From: Augochlora pura
Lineage: Eukaryota > Arthropoda > Insecta > Hymenoptera > Halictidae
Reading direction: 5' to 3'
Assembly (NCBI RefSeq): GCF_028453695.1
Contig: NC_135776.1
Location: forward strand, 7,076,663-7,140,662
DNA: 64,000 bases
Each line of letters opens with the position of its first letter. Position 1 is the stretch's first letter. The position numbers and the translations under genes are program-made. The notes beneath the pieces were generated by a model. It saw nothing but the letters and a program-made list of their open reading frames with translations. It was not told the origin of the DNA and searched no databases. Positions 11,736 to 24,693 of the stretch are shown piece after piece.

Positions 11736-13290
11736 CGTGATCAGTAGCCTGAGAATCTCATTATCATACGCCGTTTTACAAAAATTAAAATTACAGAAAA
11801 ATTTCTCTCGGCAGGAAAGAGATTTTTTATTTTAAAAATGAAAGAAAAATGCTGTTAGAGCTTGTTAATTTATAGGTACGTTTTCTTGTATTTGAAAAAT
11901 TCGTATGTGCCACAAATGCGTCAAGGTATCACTTTTCTTCTAGAAAGATTATAAAATTAATTTGGTAAAAGTAGTGTTAATATTTGGATATTACTTTAGA
12001 ATAGTAAGGGTACTAATAATAATTGCAATTATTATCTATCATACGTTCATATATAGTTTTAGTTCATATTAGTTATTAGTATGAAGGAACGTATAATTAT
12101 GAACGTATAATTATGAAGGAAACTAAATTATTCATTCCAATCATTGTATATAAATATTAGAACAATGTATTTCTGGGTTCAAAACGATTGATTAAGCAAT
12201 TTTTATCTTCCATGCTCACCGAAGAACTGTATCTTTATTAACGTATCCAGTAGGTTTGCGCATAATATTACAATAATCGTAAATTGTCTGAAAAAAGGAA
12301 CTGAAAATAATTCTGTAATACCAATCTCGGATACCTCGGCAGGTATAGTGTTTCTAGAGATACATTCAAGATCAAAGGAAAAAGTTATGTCTGATGTTCT
12401 GTAACTAATGGCCTTTGGGAGCCGCCCCCTAGTCTTTCTAGGATTAACTACCATTAGAACCAGATGGGTCAACGTGACCCATTTCGGATTCCTTGTTCTA
12501 CAACTACCGGAACACTGTAATTCTTGTTAGAAAATTACTATCTACTTCGCTCAAAAATTACATACAAAAACTGCCCTTGATTGCGAACGTCGTCACGTTA
12601 AATTATACACGTCGCATATAGATGTGCATTGAAAGCAATGATTGCTATAGCACAAGTGCTATTTTGTCACAAATCATATATAATATATAATATTATTACG
12701 AGCTTTCAATTTCTCTAAAAAAGTGGAAAACACTGTTTGCAATTGGTTAATAATTTATAATGTTAAATATATTATAGAACTATTGGTATAGTGTCAAAAA
12801 GTACATTGATCATTATGAGTAATATACAAATATAGACTTGAATTAATGGAGGCAAGAAAAATAGTTTCTAATGTTAAATATATTATAAGCGATAAAGCAA
12901 ACATTTAATTCAGCTGAAATTTAATATAATAGATACTTAATATGGCAGATATTTAATTAGAAATCTAATTTATCAGATATTTAATTTGGTAAGAAAATGA
13001 GACAGAAATTTAATGCCATAGAAAAAATTAGTAACATTATAATTTAACAGAAAATCGTGGATCCATTTAGTAGACATTTGATTTAGCTCAAAATTAATTT
13101 AACAAAAAATTAAATTCAGCAGGAAACAGAAAAATCAAGCGGAATTTTTATATTTAGCAAAAGTAACACAGCGGAATTAAATTTTTCCAACTGCATAATT
13201 TGTACCATAAAAAATACCTCCATCCATCAATACTACTATTAAAATTTCAATTAAATATATTCCCGGTAATTCATTCGAAATTTTCAACAG
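11736..13290. other. AT-rich stretch; possible piggyBac-like end and palindrome near 12.45 kb
   Basis: Mostly AT-rich. Read on the minus strand from 12447, TTAATCCTAGAAAGA differs by one base from the known piggyBac start TTAACCCTAGAAAGA, but I cannot find a matching second end. Next to it, 12463-12481 holds ATGGGTCA-ACG-TGACCCAT, a perfect inverted repeat with a 3-base spacer. Around 12900-13150 a degenerate AGATATTTAATT motif recurs. No gene seen. Confidence 0.35.
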
Positions 13291-13985
13291 TACGTCCAAT
13301 CAGAAATTCGCTAGAACTCGCCGGGACAAGCGGCTCTAAAGTTCAAACGTTCATAGTCTCCGGCGCTTTCCAGCCGCTTAAAAGGACTATTCCCCGTAAA
13401 AGCGAGGATAATGAAAGAAAGAGAGAGAGGTGGCAGGCTTTGAGGTCGATTTTCATTGTGTCGGGATAGAGGAGGCGTAGGAAAAATCGGTGCCGTTGGT
13501 TCGACGCGCGTATATATAATCGAAGAATTGCGGGCAAATTGATACGCAATTTCACGTGGACGTCTCGAGTGTAAAGACGGGGGAAAACGAGGATCGAAGT
13601 GGACCGAGAGAGGAGGACGGCGGGCTGCCACGGCTTTGCTCCGGCGTGACGGGCCACATTCCACGGATTCCACGCGGTCACGGCCATATCTCCCATTCCT
13701 CTAGATTTCACGTCCCACCAGCGGCCCTACCATCGGTTTCATCGCCACCACCGACACCATCCTCTCTTCGCCAGCGCCACCACCACCACCACCACCACTA
13801 CCTTTCCCGCTGTACACCTTTCTAGCCTACTCCTTTCATCCGTGTCACCCACGTTCTCGGCCGGACGTGCGCGAGTACTCGAATTTCGGGTCTCGAACAA
13901 TGATCGATCCTTCCAGCCGCGACGAGCGTTCGAATCTTTTCGACTTGCTCGAAGTCGACGCGAATCGATTCTTCAAGTCGGAAAT
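13291..13985. other. GC-rich block with CAC repeat
   Basis: Contains a CAC trinucleotide run at about 13776-13799 and a C-rich stretch before it. Frames on both strands are simultaneously open and none is recognisable. Confidence 0.45.
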
Positions 13986-15000
13986 AAGAATATTTGATTT
14001 TGTATAGCTTAGATTGTTTTAGGAATTAAATTTATTATAGAGAGGAAAACGTATTTATTATTAAAGTTGAAGACATTAAAACATTGTGGATTTTATGCAA
14101 AATACGAAGCTGTATAGATTGCAAAACAAATGAGTTAAGTACAATTTTATTTCCTGTGATGATTTTAATCAGTTGAAATTGGAACACTATATTCTTAGTT
14201 TCATTTAACGTTGATATATAATTATTTGTATAATTCATTAACGTTGATATATTTTAAAAAATTATGTAAATAGGTAATAAAAAGGAAAAAAGAATAATGA
14301 GTATGAAGTAATAAGTAAATCCTTTTTATGGCGCCTTTTTAATAGTAAAGCATTTTTGGCAGAGTATCATACAATCACGAGCTATCTGGTAATTCTAATT
14401 AGGCTCTTGTAATTATAATTTTTGTAAACTACTCTATAAAATTGAGAAACTTGCATAAATAGTCATTTTTCTCATAAAGAATAGTCATCAGACAATCATA
14501 ACGAATAGTCCAAAGGAAACAGAAATATTAGAAATAAATTACATATAAAAATAGAGAATTAAGGGCATACAAAATTAAAAAATTGAGTACACATGAAATT
14601 AAAATATTACGACCACAAAAATATAATAACAATATCTATGGATTCACGAGGAAAACTCTTTTGTTACAGAATTTCAACAACAATACAAACACTAGAAAGA
14701 AAAATGAAATAAAAGAAGAAAAAGAAATATAATACAAAACCATATAAAAATCCTACAAATAAAAATGCGATAAATAATAACAACCCTAACGATAATAAAA
14801 TGATATTAAAAACAAACGAATGTCCAAATATTACAACTGGAGTATAAAATCGAAGAACCACGTCCACCCAAGACTGAAAAACTAAAGAAACACTAAAACT
14901 GCAAAACTGAAACACTAAAACTGCAATTACACGAACGAAAAACTTCAACGCAAGGACAACGAGAGATTGAACACGGCACAGCCAAAGAACTAAGATGAGC
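13986..15000. other. AT-rich stretch, nothing recognised
   Basis: The + strand is A-rich at 14660-14950, which leaves a hydrophobic open frame on the minus strand as a composition effect. No element ends found. Confidence 0.5.
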
Positions 15001-15707
15001 GAGGGAGAGGATGTAGAGCCATGTAGCGGTGGGAACGGGAAGCGATTTAAGGATACGGAAAAATGCGAACATGCGCTTTCATATCACGGACACACGGTAC
15101 AAGATCCACGAAATAAACTGGACTCGATCGCAATTTGAACCTTGGTCAGTAATTTCCCGGAAAGCCTTCGCTTCCGACTCTCTGCAGGACTGCACTTGGC
15201 CAATGCATTCGGAAACATGATCAATCAGAAGCGTGACCGGACTGTGCTGGCGTGTGCAAGCGGCCGCATGTACACCTATATACAGACGGGGATCTCTATG
15301 GCTACGTCTGTGTATACCTGACATGTGTGCGCACGTATACGTTGGTGTAGATGTGTACGTTGATGTATATATATATATATATATATACTCGAAGAAAATC
15401 TGCACTCAACTGCGATTAAGCTTGGTCTGGAAGATGACTACTAAACTCAAGCAAATATCGCATTAAAACTGGTAGAAAGTATGCCGAATCGATTAAACGA
15501 TATAATAAGGCATAAAGGTGGACCCACTAAATATTAGAAAATTAATATAAAGTAAAATAGCTACTCTAATATTTTTTGACAAAATCTACACTGGTACGAA
15601 TTCTTTTGTTATTACGTACTACGAGGAGTAAAATCAATATATTTTTGTTATTAGTTAATCAATTTTGGTATAATTTGGTATAAATAAACTTTATACATGT
15701 GTTCATT
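15001..15707. other. Mixed block with TG/TA microsatellites
   Basis: GC-richer until about 15430, with TGTA/GTAC-rich sequence and a TA run at about 15365-15387. AT-rich afterwards. No gene seen. Confidence 0.45.
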
Positions 15708-15806
15708 CGTAAGAAAAAGTTTATTGCAAAATCTTACATGAGTCCCTTGATTTCAACAAATTTCTCTTAGAAGCAATGAGGGTACGAATACTTATGGGAC
15801 TGGCTG
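15708..15806. mobile_element. Solo end of a Tc1-like element
   Basis: The right end GTACGAATACTTATGGGACT followed by GGCTG, then TA at 15807-15808, is the same terminal sequence seen at both ends of the element at 44982-45459. Similarity continues inward through the CTTGATTTCAACAAATTTC and AAAAGTTTATTGCAA segments to about 15708. I cannot find the matching left end, so this is a truncated or solo terminus. The TA flank and terminal CAGTC are typical of the Tc1/mariner superfamily. Confidence 0.65.
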
Positions 15807-15808
15807 TA

Positions 15809-17020
15809 TGTACGTTGGTGTATACTAGTTACATATACGTTCATGTATAAGCATATGGATACATGCATGTATGTGTATAAGCGCGCACACGCGGAGGAAC
15901 ATCCAGCAAAGCCGTGAGGCGCATCGAAGGATGATGAAACAGGTGAACCATTCGATTTATGAAGGGACGGGGGTCGGATGAAAATCGGTCTGGGGGGGTA
16001 TCTCTCTCGAGGGTTCATCCAATGAGCATACGGAAGATCGAGCTCAGTGCTGCTCGTGGTGTTAATTGCTGATCAAAGAGCCGGCTTCAGCTAGAACTGC
16101 GCTCTATCCGCACTTCTCTGTGAGCCGAGCCCATCTAACGATGCATATACCTCTGCATCTGCGGTCTATGTGTTACCAGTACGTCGGCGGGAGCAGATAC
16201 GTATTAGTAGGCACTGCGTACAAATGTGTCCCGGCCCTGTGCACGTACGTGCGACCACTCACACACGGATCTTCTAATTTTCACCGGGTTTTACGTTACG
16301 ACGGGCAAAGCGCCGATGGTCAAACAATTTCGCGGTATTTCGCATCTACGCTAACCGAAACCACCGATTTTCTCTCTCCCTCCATCTCTCTTTCTCTCTC
16401 TTTCTCTGCTTTCTTGCGAATTCTCGCCAATTATTTCTCGCCCGCGCGCCTACCTCCGACGAATCGCCCCTCGATCGCTTAATTTTTATCGCGGATCGCC
16501 AGCTGGGAATATTTTGTTGATTTGCCGATGGTGCTGACTGGTCGAAATACCCGATCGAGGAATTACGATACGGGGATGCACGAGTGTGTGGTACAGTCTA
16601 GCGTGAATATTAAATGACTTTGTTTTAGGGTTTTTGCCATTCGTGAACGGGCGAGTCTTTTCGTTCGGGTGGAATTTTTATGGTGGTATTCGGTATGGGG
16701 ATTTTACTATCGTCTGGTTAAAGATGTCGGAAAATGTACTATGGTTCCAGGTGAACAATCTAGTTAATTGTTTCTTTTTTAATTATATAGACGAGGTTTT
16801 GTTGATATTGCTAAGGAATTCTGAGTGAATTCAACTAATTCTCATTTCCTTTATATTTTGGAAAGATTAAGGAAACAAAGAATGTTCTTGTGGTTACATT
16901 ATTTTCAATTTATTAGATATATTAGAAAAAAACTGTTATTTTGTTCTAGTTTGTCACAATTAAGATAGACAATTTTTATTTTACACGAATATTCGAAGTT
17001 TGCCTATAGTATCAATTATA
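15809..17020. other. GC-richer block then AT-rich spacer
   Basis: TG/CA-rich sequence at 15810-15900, GC-richer to about 16560 with a CT microsatellite at about 16372-16410, then AT-rich. A 138-codon frame begins at 16066 (+), but it ends in CT-repeat translation and resembles nothing I know. Confidence 0.4.
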
Positions 17021-17023
17021 ATA

Positions 17024-17222
17024 TAATTTCCAAAAATAAATGGTATATAGAATCGAATGCATGGTTAACGTGGCTTATAAATAATAGCGTTATAACTTAT
17101 TATATTATACATACTAGCCTGACCATTGCACATATTTTAATACATAATATAATATCAAAAAATAAATGCTATATAGAATGGAACGCATAGTTAACGCAGC
17201 TTATAAATAACAGCGTTACAAC
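17024..17222. repeat. Tandem duplication, about 125-bp period, two copies
   Basis: The stretch AAAAATAAATGGTATATAGA through CTTATAAATAATAGCGTTA at 17024-17096 recurs with few changes at 17152-17222. Confidence 0.75.
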
Positions 17223-19500
17223 ATTAGTATAACTTCACACCGCAATAAAAACGTATCCTACATCACTCACGTCCGCGAACGTGTTAATGAATTTTTCTGA
17301 AGTGGCCGAACCTCGTAAGGAATTTAATAATGTCCGCTAATATACATACGTCGGTCTCTTATGACGGCACGGCGAGCACTCTGTTATATTAGCGGCTTGA
17401 TCAAACATCCTCTTTCGTCTCGTTCCGATTTTTCCGTATCAACCACCGTCCGCGAATTAACTTGTCTCTGTCTTCCTCCGTTTGTATTTTCATGCTTATG
17501 TTTCCGCGTCGCGTTGCCTCTCGAATATATTCCCCTACCAACCCCTCATTCGGTTCGCCGTATTTTCGTTGATGCGAGACGCGAAACATCGCCGGCCTCT
17601 GTTCTCTCTTCCCTATTTTTAGTAATTAACGTTACCGCGGTATTTTATGAAACGACAGCGTGGAAGCTTCACAGGCATTAATTGAATTTATATAATGAGT
17701 GCAATGGGAGCGCGTGGTATAGCACGTTCTTTTTAATATCCTTGCAACTCGGGGAAATAGACTGAATTTAAATTGGCTGCGGAGAATGTTAATTATATTC
17801 TTCCTGGTACTGCGCGAGGTTTTTTTTTATGGTAATTGTTAAGTGGGTGTAAACGCGCGTATGATATAATATGGGTATAATATGCATATACATAGCAGTA
17901 TAATATATTCATATATTCAATGAATGTGTATATGTATATGGGTGATACATATGTTGATATATTTATTGTGTGTAAAACACGTAATTTGAATCGTAATGTA
18001 AAAATTAAGATAGAGGAGAATAGGAAGAAAATAATTGCCAGAGATAACGACAAGTATATTAATTAAAAAATGTTGAATATAGTATACTATAAAAGTATTA
18101 AATAGATATAAACATATATATAATGTTGAACTAATCTGAAAATATTTCCACATCTATATAATTTGTTTTTTAGTCTATTAATTTTTTCAAATTGCACAAA
18201 CGACTTAGATCTACAAAACGCACTGTTTTAATATTTGTTACAACTTCGCATGAAAAAGTAAAAATCGAGAGTTGTTAACATTATCTTGTCACTTCAAGAC
18301 AAAATTAAAGAGAAATAATTTAAGTCACCGTGCAGTAAACCAGTCCCTTTAATACTCGCACAAAATTCGAATAATTTAATTCGAAAGAAATTATTTCGTT
18401 CGCTGAGATATTCGAATACCTCGCCACAGTAGTAGAACGGAGTCCGTCGGATGTTTAGCAGGCATTGTGAGAAGTCGGAGTTATCGTGATGGATTATTTG
18501 AGTTGTAATCCACCGGCAAAGCCCGGGCGTTCAATGCGGCCGATACTACGCGGCGGGACACACACGCGGTATCGTCTCGCCGATTGCAGATTCTTTTCAG
18601 AAAATCCCGTCCGGGCCGAACCGCTGGCGCATCCAATCGCGATCCAATGTGCAAGATGGCGTTCCCTTATGTAACATACGGTTACGTGTGTGTATACATA
18701 TATAGCAAAACCCGTCGAACGTGTCTTTTTCGTGCCCCTTTTCTTCTCCTTTTTCTGTTTCGCTCTCCGGCCGTTCGTTTTCCACCGGAGACCGGCATAT
18801 AAGACCGGGGCGATACCGGCATTAGAGATGTCTGCTAGATTAGATCAGAAGAAGACGTCGCGAACCGTTTCTCGATAGCTTCGACTCGGACACAATTGTC
18901 GCGCCGTTTAACACCGGCGTTTTAATGGGGGGGTTTCTCGAGTGTTATTCTAGGACAGGTGCGCTTCCGTGCGCTTCCGTGCGCCCCGTTTGCCTGGCCT
19001 TGTTATTATTCCCCAACGTGTTCGTTACGACGACTTTCAAAATTCCACCGCGGACCGAAGACAGGTAGCACGCTAATTAGCGAACGTTTACCCAAGACGC
19101 GGCGCATCGGGAAAGATTCCCCCGGTTCGAACGTTCTACAAATATTTGTCCCGCCACGATTCTGACTTTCGGATGCGGCACGGGCATCACCTGACGTCCG
19201 TTTATCACGAGCACATCCTCCTCCCCCCTCCCCGGTCTTCGAGATGAGAGCGCAGTTACGGGTGAATAAGGGGGGGATCGTTGAGAATCGCTGGAGAATT
19301 AATGCAGCTGCGTAAGCCTTTCGTCGAAGATCCATCGTTTAGACGTTTCGTTTTGGGGGCGAGCCTCTCGAGCAGAAACGATTTATGTCATCCTGGATAT
19401 AGTTTTCACAGAATTGGTGTTGGAATTAATTTAAGAGACAGTTAGTGTTTGGTTTTAAAAATTAATTTATATGTTACTGTTTGAAGTGGTTTTCGTTGTG
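17223..19500. other. Non-coding blocks: GC-richer (17.25-17.7, 18.4-19.4 kb), AT-rich between
   Basis: The two GC-richer blocks are unique sequence with overlapping frames on both strands. The AT-rich part at 17.7-18.35 kb has TATG/CATA-rich sequence. Nothing is recognisable as a gene. Confidence 0.45.
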
Positions 19501-19509
19501 TAAAATGAT

Positions 19510-20000
19510 TTGGCGTCTTTAAGAGTTGAGTAAAATTTTATTTGAATGCGAATAGGACATATAAATTAACGAATATTACTTTATTCGATAATGTCGAATG
19601 AATATCCGATTGATTAAAAATTTATTAAAAAAATAAGTACTATACAATTTTAGTCGAATAAGTATTCATTTGAATACGATTTTATTAGAATAAGTATTCA
19701 CTTGAATAAGATTTTATTTGAATAAGTATTCGTTTGAACAAGATAATATTCGAATAAGTATTCATTTGAAATAGATTTTATTCGAAGAAGTATTCATTTG
19801 AATAAGATTTTATTACAATAAATATTCACTTGAATAAAATTTTATTCAAATAAGTATTCGTTTGAATAAAATAATATTAGAATAAGTATTCACTTAAATA
19901 AGATTTTATTCGAACAATGTATTTATTTGAATAATATTCTACTCGAATAATGTATTAATTTGAATAATACTTTATTCGAATAATTTATTCCATGAAGAAT
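19510..20000. repeat. AT-rich minisatellite, about 35-bp unit
   Basis: Roughly a dozen degenerate copies built on AATAAGTATTCATTTGAATA plus AGATTTTATTCG. Each unit contains TTCGAATAA-type half-palindromes. Confidence 0.85.
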
Positions 20001-21105
20001 ATATTCACGTAGAAGCACGTGAAAAAAATAATCGATTTGAACAAAAACAAACAAACATAAAGTATTTCTCCATACTTTACCAATTTATTTACTTCACCTT
20101 CCCTTTTTCGAACTTCACACCAAAAAGTATATTACTTTTGTATATATATCTATATTACGCCCTACCACTAACAACGCCTAAAATTCAATATCCTTACTAC
20201 AATACTCATACTGTACATCTTCAAACGCCACAATTCAAATTCCAAAGCAACAAACGCTTTTTTACCTAAATAGAGGCTGCGATCAAATTGGTAACGTAAC
20301 ACAGCATTAATCACTTAGGATAGTCGAAGTCCAGGAAAAAAAAGGGAAGGGAACGCAACGAACCGTAATATATTATTGTCGGTTTGCCATTGTTGTTCGT
20401 GTTGCACGCGTTAACGATGACTATACAAAAATTCCTGCGCCTTTTGTACGGGGGGGGGGTCGTGTACGTGTGCGCGGGTGAACGGTGCGTCCTATGGCGC
20501 GTTCTGCGCGACTGAGCGCGTTAAGTGTTGTCTTTTGTCGTTTTGATTGGTAACGAGGGCTGTCGATTGCGAGACCGGGAGCGACGCTTTATGTTTCCCA
20601 TAAATAAAATTCTGTCTGGATGGCTCCGAATACAGTGCAGATGTTTATATTACGAACCTTGATCTTTATTAATTTTCAAGAGGCTGGTTTGTAATTGTTA
20701 GGTTATTTATTGGCAGTAATTGTTAGGATACGTTTGTTAAATATGTATGTTTGTAACGTTTTTTACGACGAACACATATACGCATACATATGCATACATA
20801 TACGTTGAAATTAATTTTGTAAACACATTTATTACGTAAGGGATGATTTTTCCGAAAAATATTGTTCCTTACATACATATTTGACTTCATCGTAAGCTAT
20901 ACTATAAAATCATATATTTTCGTATCTTAAAAATGACTGGTATTGATTTTTACAGAATTGTCTTCTTTAATTAGAATTTTATACAGTAATGATTTTTTGT
21001 ACGCATTTCTTTTATTTCTGATATGACAATCTATTTCTTATATCGTTTCTATGATTTTGTACGATATTCTTATGATATTAGTGCCATTCAGATCATACTA
21101 ACTCT
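20001..21105. other. Mixed stretch with a GC-richer patch
   Basis: A GC-richer patch at about 20330-20600 contains a run of 10 G at 20449-20458. ATAC/GTAT-rich microsatellite-like sequence occurs at 20770-20810. No gene seen. Confidence 0.45.
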
Positions 21106-21107
21106 AT

Positions 21108-21215
21108 CTACATTTTGTTCATATTATAAATAAAATTATAAATATTCTATCTACATTTTATTCATATTATAAATGAAATTATAAATATTCCATCTACATT
21201 TTATTCATATTATAA
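21108..21215. repeat. Tandem repeat, about 43-bp unit, 2-3 copies
   Basis: ATCTACATTTTGTTCATATT followed by ATAAATAAAATTATAAATATTC is repeated, with the last copy partial. Confidence 0.8.
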
Positions 21216-21450
21216 ACCCTATGAAGCTCATGGTAGATCAGCTTTTTAATAAGTACGACAGATTAAACAGTACAGAAAGGATTAAACTCCACTGAATTCT
21301 GTATCTGAGATTTATCAAAGCGGATTATTTCTCCAATATTAACAACTGTATTAAAATTTGCAGATCTTTCATTGCAAGTATATATTTATGAACTGCTTTG
21401 TCATGCTTCTACATGAAACATTTTATTAAACATTTTTAAATACTGTTCCG

Positions 21451-21877
21451 AAATAAATAAATAATTAGAAAGATCATAAATCTATAGTCTATGTATTACG
21501 TTAAAATTGGATTTATAAAGAAACGAAATTCTGTTAAAACGTCTATCTAATTTTCTTTCTGAAAAGCTTGCATAATTAAAGACCAATAAAATTAATTTTC
21601 AAGAGTCGCAAATCTTGGGATGCTAAATAATTCCTATTTTTTTTTGTAAACTATCCATTCGGAAAAACGAAAATAAATAATTAGAAATATCAAAAAATCT
21701 ATTGTTTATATATTACGTTAAAATTAGATTTGCATAAGAACGAAATTCTGTTGAAACTGTTATCTCATTTTATTCGTGAAAAGCTTGTATAATTAAATTC
21801 CAATAAAATTATTTTCACGAGTAAAAATGTTGGGATGCTGCAAAAATAATCGTTATCTTGTAAACTATGTATTCGAA
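21451..21877. repeat. Tandem duplication, about 213-bp period
   Basis: The first copy (21451-21662) and second (about 21669-21877) share long segments: AATAAATAATTAGAAA, TATTACGTTAAAATT, ACGAAATTCTGTT, GAAAAGCTTG, CCAATAAAATTA, TTGGGATGCT and TTGTAAACTAT. Divergence is moderate, so the event is not recent. Confidence 0.8.
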
Positions 21878-22145
21878 GAATCAAAGTTATTTTTACGACA
21901 ACCCAATGCGAATATTCGCGATCCAATTAGAAAAACCGCGCGCAATTCCTTCGCAGCATCGTACAAGCTCCATGAAAACGGCAAAGATCGCTGATCCAAC
22001 AACCGCCGCTGTTCGAAAATATTTTGTTAACCGGGCACACGAAGATCCACCTTACAATTCTATTTTCCCGTGTCTGTAGAACTGAAACCGGCGAAACTTC
22101 TGCGCGAAGAATACAAACGAAAGATAAAATAACGAGAGACGCGCA

Positions 22146-22148
<3 letters not shown>
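21878..22148. other. GC-richer spacer before the G run
   Basis: Unique sequence with no supported gene. Confidence 0.4.

Positions 22149-22182
<34 letters not shown>
22149..22182 (+). repeat. Homopolymer run of 34 G
   Basis: An uninterrupted run of G, preceded by GAGGAG-like purines. It could form intramolecular G-quadruplexes, and its exact length is probably unreliable in the assembly. Confidence 0.9.
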
Positions 22183-22184
<2 letters not shown>

Positions 22185-23165
22185 GATGGAAGGCTCGGTG
22201 TGCTCAGATTGCCTCGGCGACAATAAAAATATTTTCGTGCTTGCCCCCGCGCGCGGTAAGGATATTTTCATGGTTATTGTGGTTACAACTCGTCCGGTTT
22301 TTTAACCGGGTTTTTTGTAACAAATTCTGTTGTTTTTCTTTTTCTCTTTTTTTTTTCATTCGAGGGACGCGGAAAGCTCGAGGGGACTATATACAGTGGA
22401 AACACGTATTCGCGAGACAATGGGCCTACTACCTTGGCCCTTTTTAATGGCCCCGGGCGATACCCGGCAACTCAGGAACAATGGTCCGCCGTCGAAACAC
22501 AAACTACAGTTTCATTAGTAGTCATAACTGATGAAATTAAGACCCCTTTTCCTCTCGTCGGCCCGCCTCCGTCGACGCCGACGCCGCCGACGCCGTTTCG
22601 CGTGTCACGGGTTAATTAAATCTGACCAAAAACATTCCGCGGAATTCTGGATTTTCTGCGGCGCCTTCCGTGCGCCTGCTGCCGAATGTCTACCTTCGCG
22701 GCGAGAACGGCAGACGGTTTTAATTCTCACTAAATTTTAATAATTTTCGACAACATTTAACAATTCTCGATATCATTTTTCTACGTGATTTTTGGATAAT
22801 TTTCAGTCGTTTTTGATCATTGGTAATCACTAAACGATCTCCGTGCAACATAATTATTGTCTCGATTCTGAGAAACAATTAATAAATGTTATCCTTTATT
22901 TAATAATCTTAAGCAGTAGAAAATAGTATATTAATAGTCATACACTCATTTAGTGCTCTCATAGTACGAAATTTGTTTTACTTATTTCTGTCATAAATGC
23001 AGAAAATCTGTGGTCTAACAATCACTTCATCAATTGCAAAAAAGATGAAAGAAATAGGAATTTATTTCTATATTTAATAATTTTCGTAGACTGTAAATGA
23101 TATTTACATGTCCTTAAATTCTTGTCAAATTATTATTAGCACTAAAGTACCAAAATTATTAACAG
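22183..23165. other. GC-richer to 22.74 kb, then AT-rich
   Basis: A CGACGC trinucleotide-like run lies at about 22568-22600. Frames on the + strand in this part are short and unrecognised. Confidence 0.4.
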
Positions 23166-23169
23166 TAAA

Positions 23170-23475
23170 ATGTTTCTGAATTCTTTTGAAGCTTTCCTTG
23201 GTTCCCATTTTACAAAAACAAATACTAAATTTTTTTCATTTCCTAGAATATCAAGTAAATTAAAGACAACATTTAAAGAAAATTTCTAAATACTTTAGCA
23301 GCCATTATTGTTTCGCATTTTGTTGCAATAGATATCTAAAAGCACGAAACTCAAAAATTGTATAGGAAAATATTTCTTTCCCTGAAAATTTTAGCGACTT
23401 AAAAATGGAATAAGAAAGTTCCTAAATTCTTCTAAAGCTTTCATTGTTTTGCATTTTGTCGCAATAAATGACTAA
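23170..23475. repeat. Degenerate tandem repeat, 113-126-bp period, three copies
   Basis: The sequence CTGAATTCTTTTGAAGCTTT with CATTTTAC and ACTAAA recurs in diverged form (CTAAATACTTTAGCAGCCAT, CTAAATTCTTCTAAAGCTTT), each followed by TTGTT or TTGG and GCATTTTGT-like sequence. Confidence 0.6.
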
Positions 23476-24598
23476 ACTTCTGAGTTTATTAATTGCTGTA
23501 ACAATTCGTAGCGGCGGCAATCGACGCGCAATGTTAAGGTTATGTCGACAATGTATATATGTATACACGACTTCTATGTAACACAAAAGGGTCTTACCAG
23601 CCCGTTGCTAAAGAATACTAATAATAATAATATATAAATATATAAATCGATGTCCAAATTTTTCTACGTGAAATTGAAAATGCCTAAATTTGACGAGCTT
23701 CGTAAAGCTAGTAAATTAACTATTAAAAAAATATACTCGAATGATGGATTGCATTAATGATTGATCGCCGCGAACGTTGTTTTTCATATCGCCCGGCAAT
23801 TTCTACGGCTGTATCGCAATCGCGGGAGTATATTAAAGTCGGCACGTTGAAAAGTAGGTCCCTCATTCACAGCCGGGATTTAGACTGATTAGGGCAATTA
23901 ACATCCGCGAGGAGCAGAGGCTCCACGACACGATAAGCCGTGTCCGGGGCCATTGTAAAACCGATCGTTTTGCTATGATTTACCGTGCGCCGTTCAATTT
24001 TTGTTTTTTTCCCCGTGGCTGTCGTCGACGGGACAATAAAATACCGATCCAAGTAGACCGAACTTATAGCGATGCAATAAAGAGTCCGGCCGCTTATATG
24101 CAGCGCGGACGAATCAGAGGGTCTCTCGCGGGTTCGCCGGGTCCTTAAGGATTTCCTATCGATAAATTACTGCGCGGCCATTAACTGCCAATAACCCGGC
24201 TATCTATACGCCGTGCTCTCGCTATTAATTCCCCGATCCGATAATAGCGAAGGGCGATAATCTTGAAAGACAAATGCTGCCAGCCTCCCGTCGATCGGAG
24301 GGGAGAGCCAAATTACGGCGAGCATTGCTAGACTGATAGATAGCGGTGTCACGTGCACACGCGTCTCGTTGGTGGAAGTGCGTGCAACTTTTGTTTCGGA
24401 GCAGATTGCTCGGGCAATCATCTGTTTGGCCAATCTAACGGCTGTTATTTTTTCGCGTGCTGACTTTCACTGCGAAATACAATGCGCGAGCGAAGATATA
24501 GTTCACAGACTTTTAGAAGCGTTTTGTTTAGGAATTCACGGGCGAAATTAAATCTTAATTTAGTTATGCGCTTTAATTTAAATTAAAGTAAATTTTAT
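23476..24598. other. GC-richer unique block, candidate regulatory DNA
   Basis: From about 23750 to 24560 the sequence is unique, GC-richer and free of microsatellites. It has CTATCGATAA, GATAATAGCG and ATTA-rich clusters of the type seen in insect enhancers. Several short frames on both strands are unrecognised. Regulatory function is inference from composition only. Confidence 0.3.
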
Positions 24599-24602
24599 TT
24601 AA

Positions 24603-24689
24603 CCCTTTATACTATAGAAACGAGTTTGAGCAGTGATGTAGATATCTTTGTTTTCATCTAAACCGAAGCAAAATTTGATTGTTCTGTTG
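24603..24689. mobile_element. MITE family B, partial copy B7
   Basis: Flanked on the left by TTAA at 24599-24602, starting CCCTTTATACTATAGAAACG, then a GAGTTTGAG stretch comparable to the B1 and B4 left arms. It ends at TTCTGTTG before TTAA, where A2 is inserted. That junction corresponds to the site where B2 entered B1 (TTCTGTTA then TTAA). The right half is not recognisable beyond A2. Confidence 0.5.
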
Positions 24690-24693
24690 TTAA

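Noticed and set aside
15361..15390. TA repeat considered as a promoter TATA element
   Set aside because: It is a simple TA microsatellite with no other promoter evidence.
16066..16482. 138-codon + strand frame
   Set aside because: Ends in CT-repeat translation, lies in GC-richer sequence, and has no recognisable domain or splice signals.
19120..19135. CCGGTTCGAACG, similar to a tRNA B box
   Set aside because: No cloverleaf or A box at the right distance.
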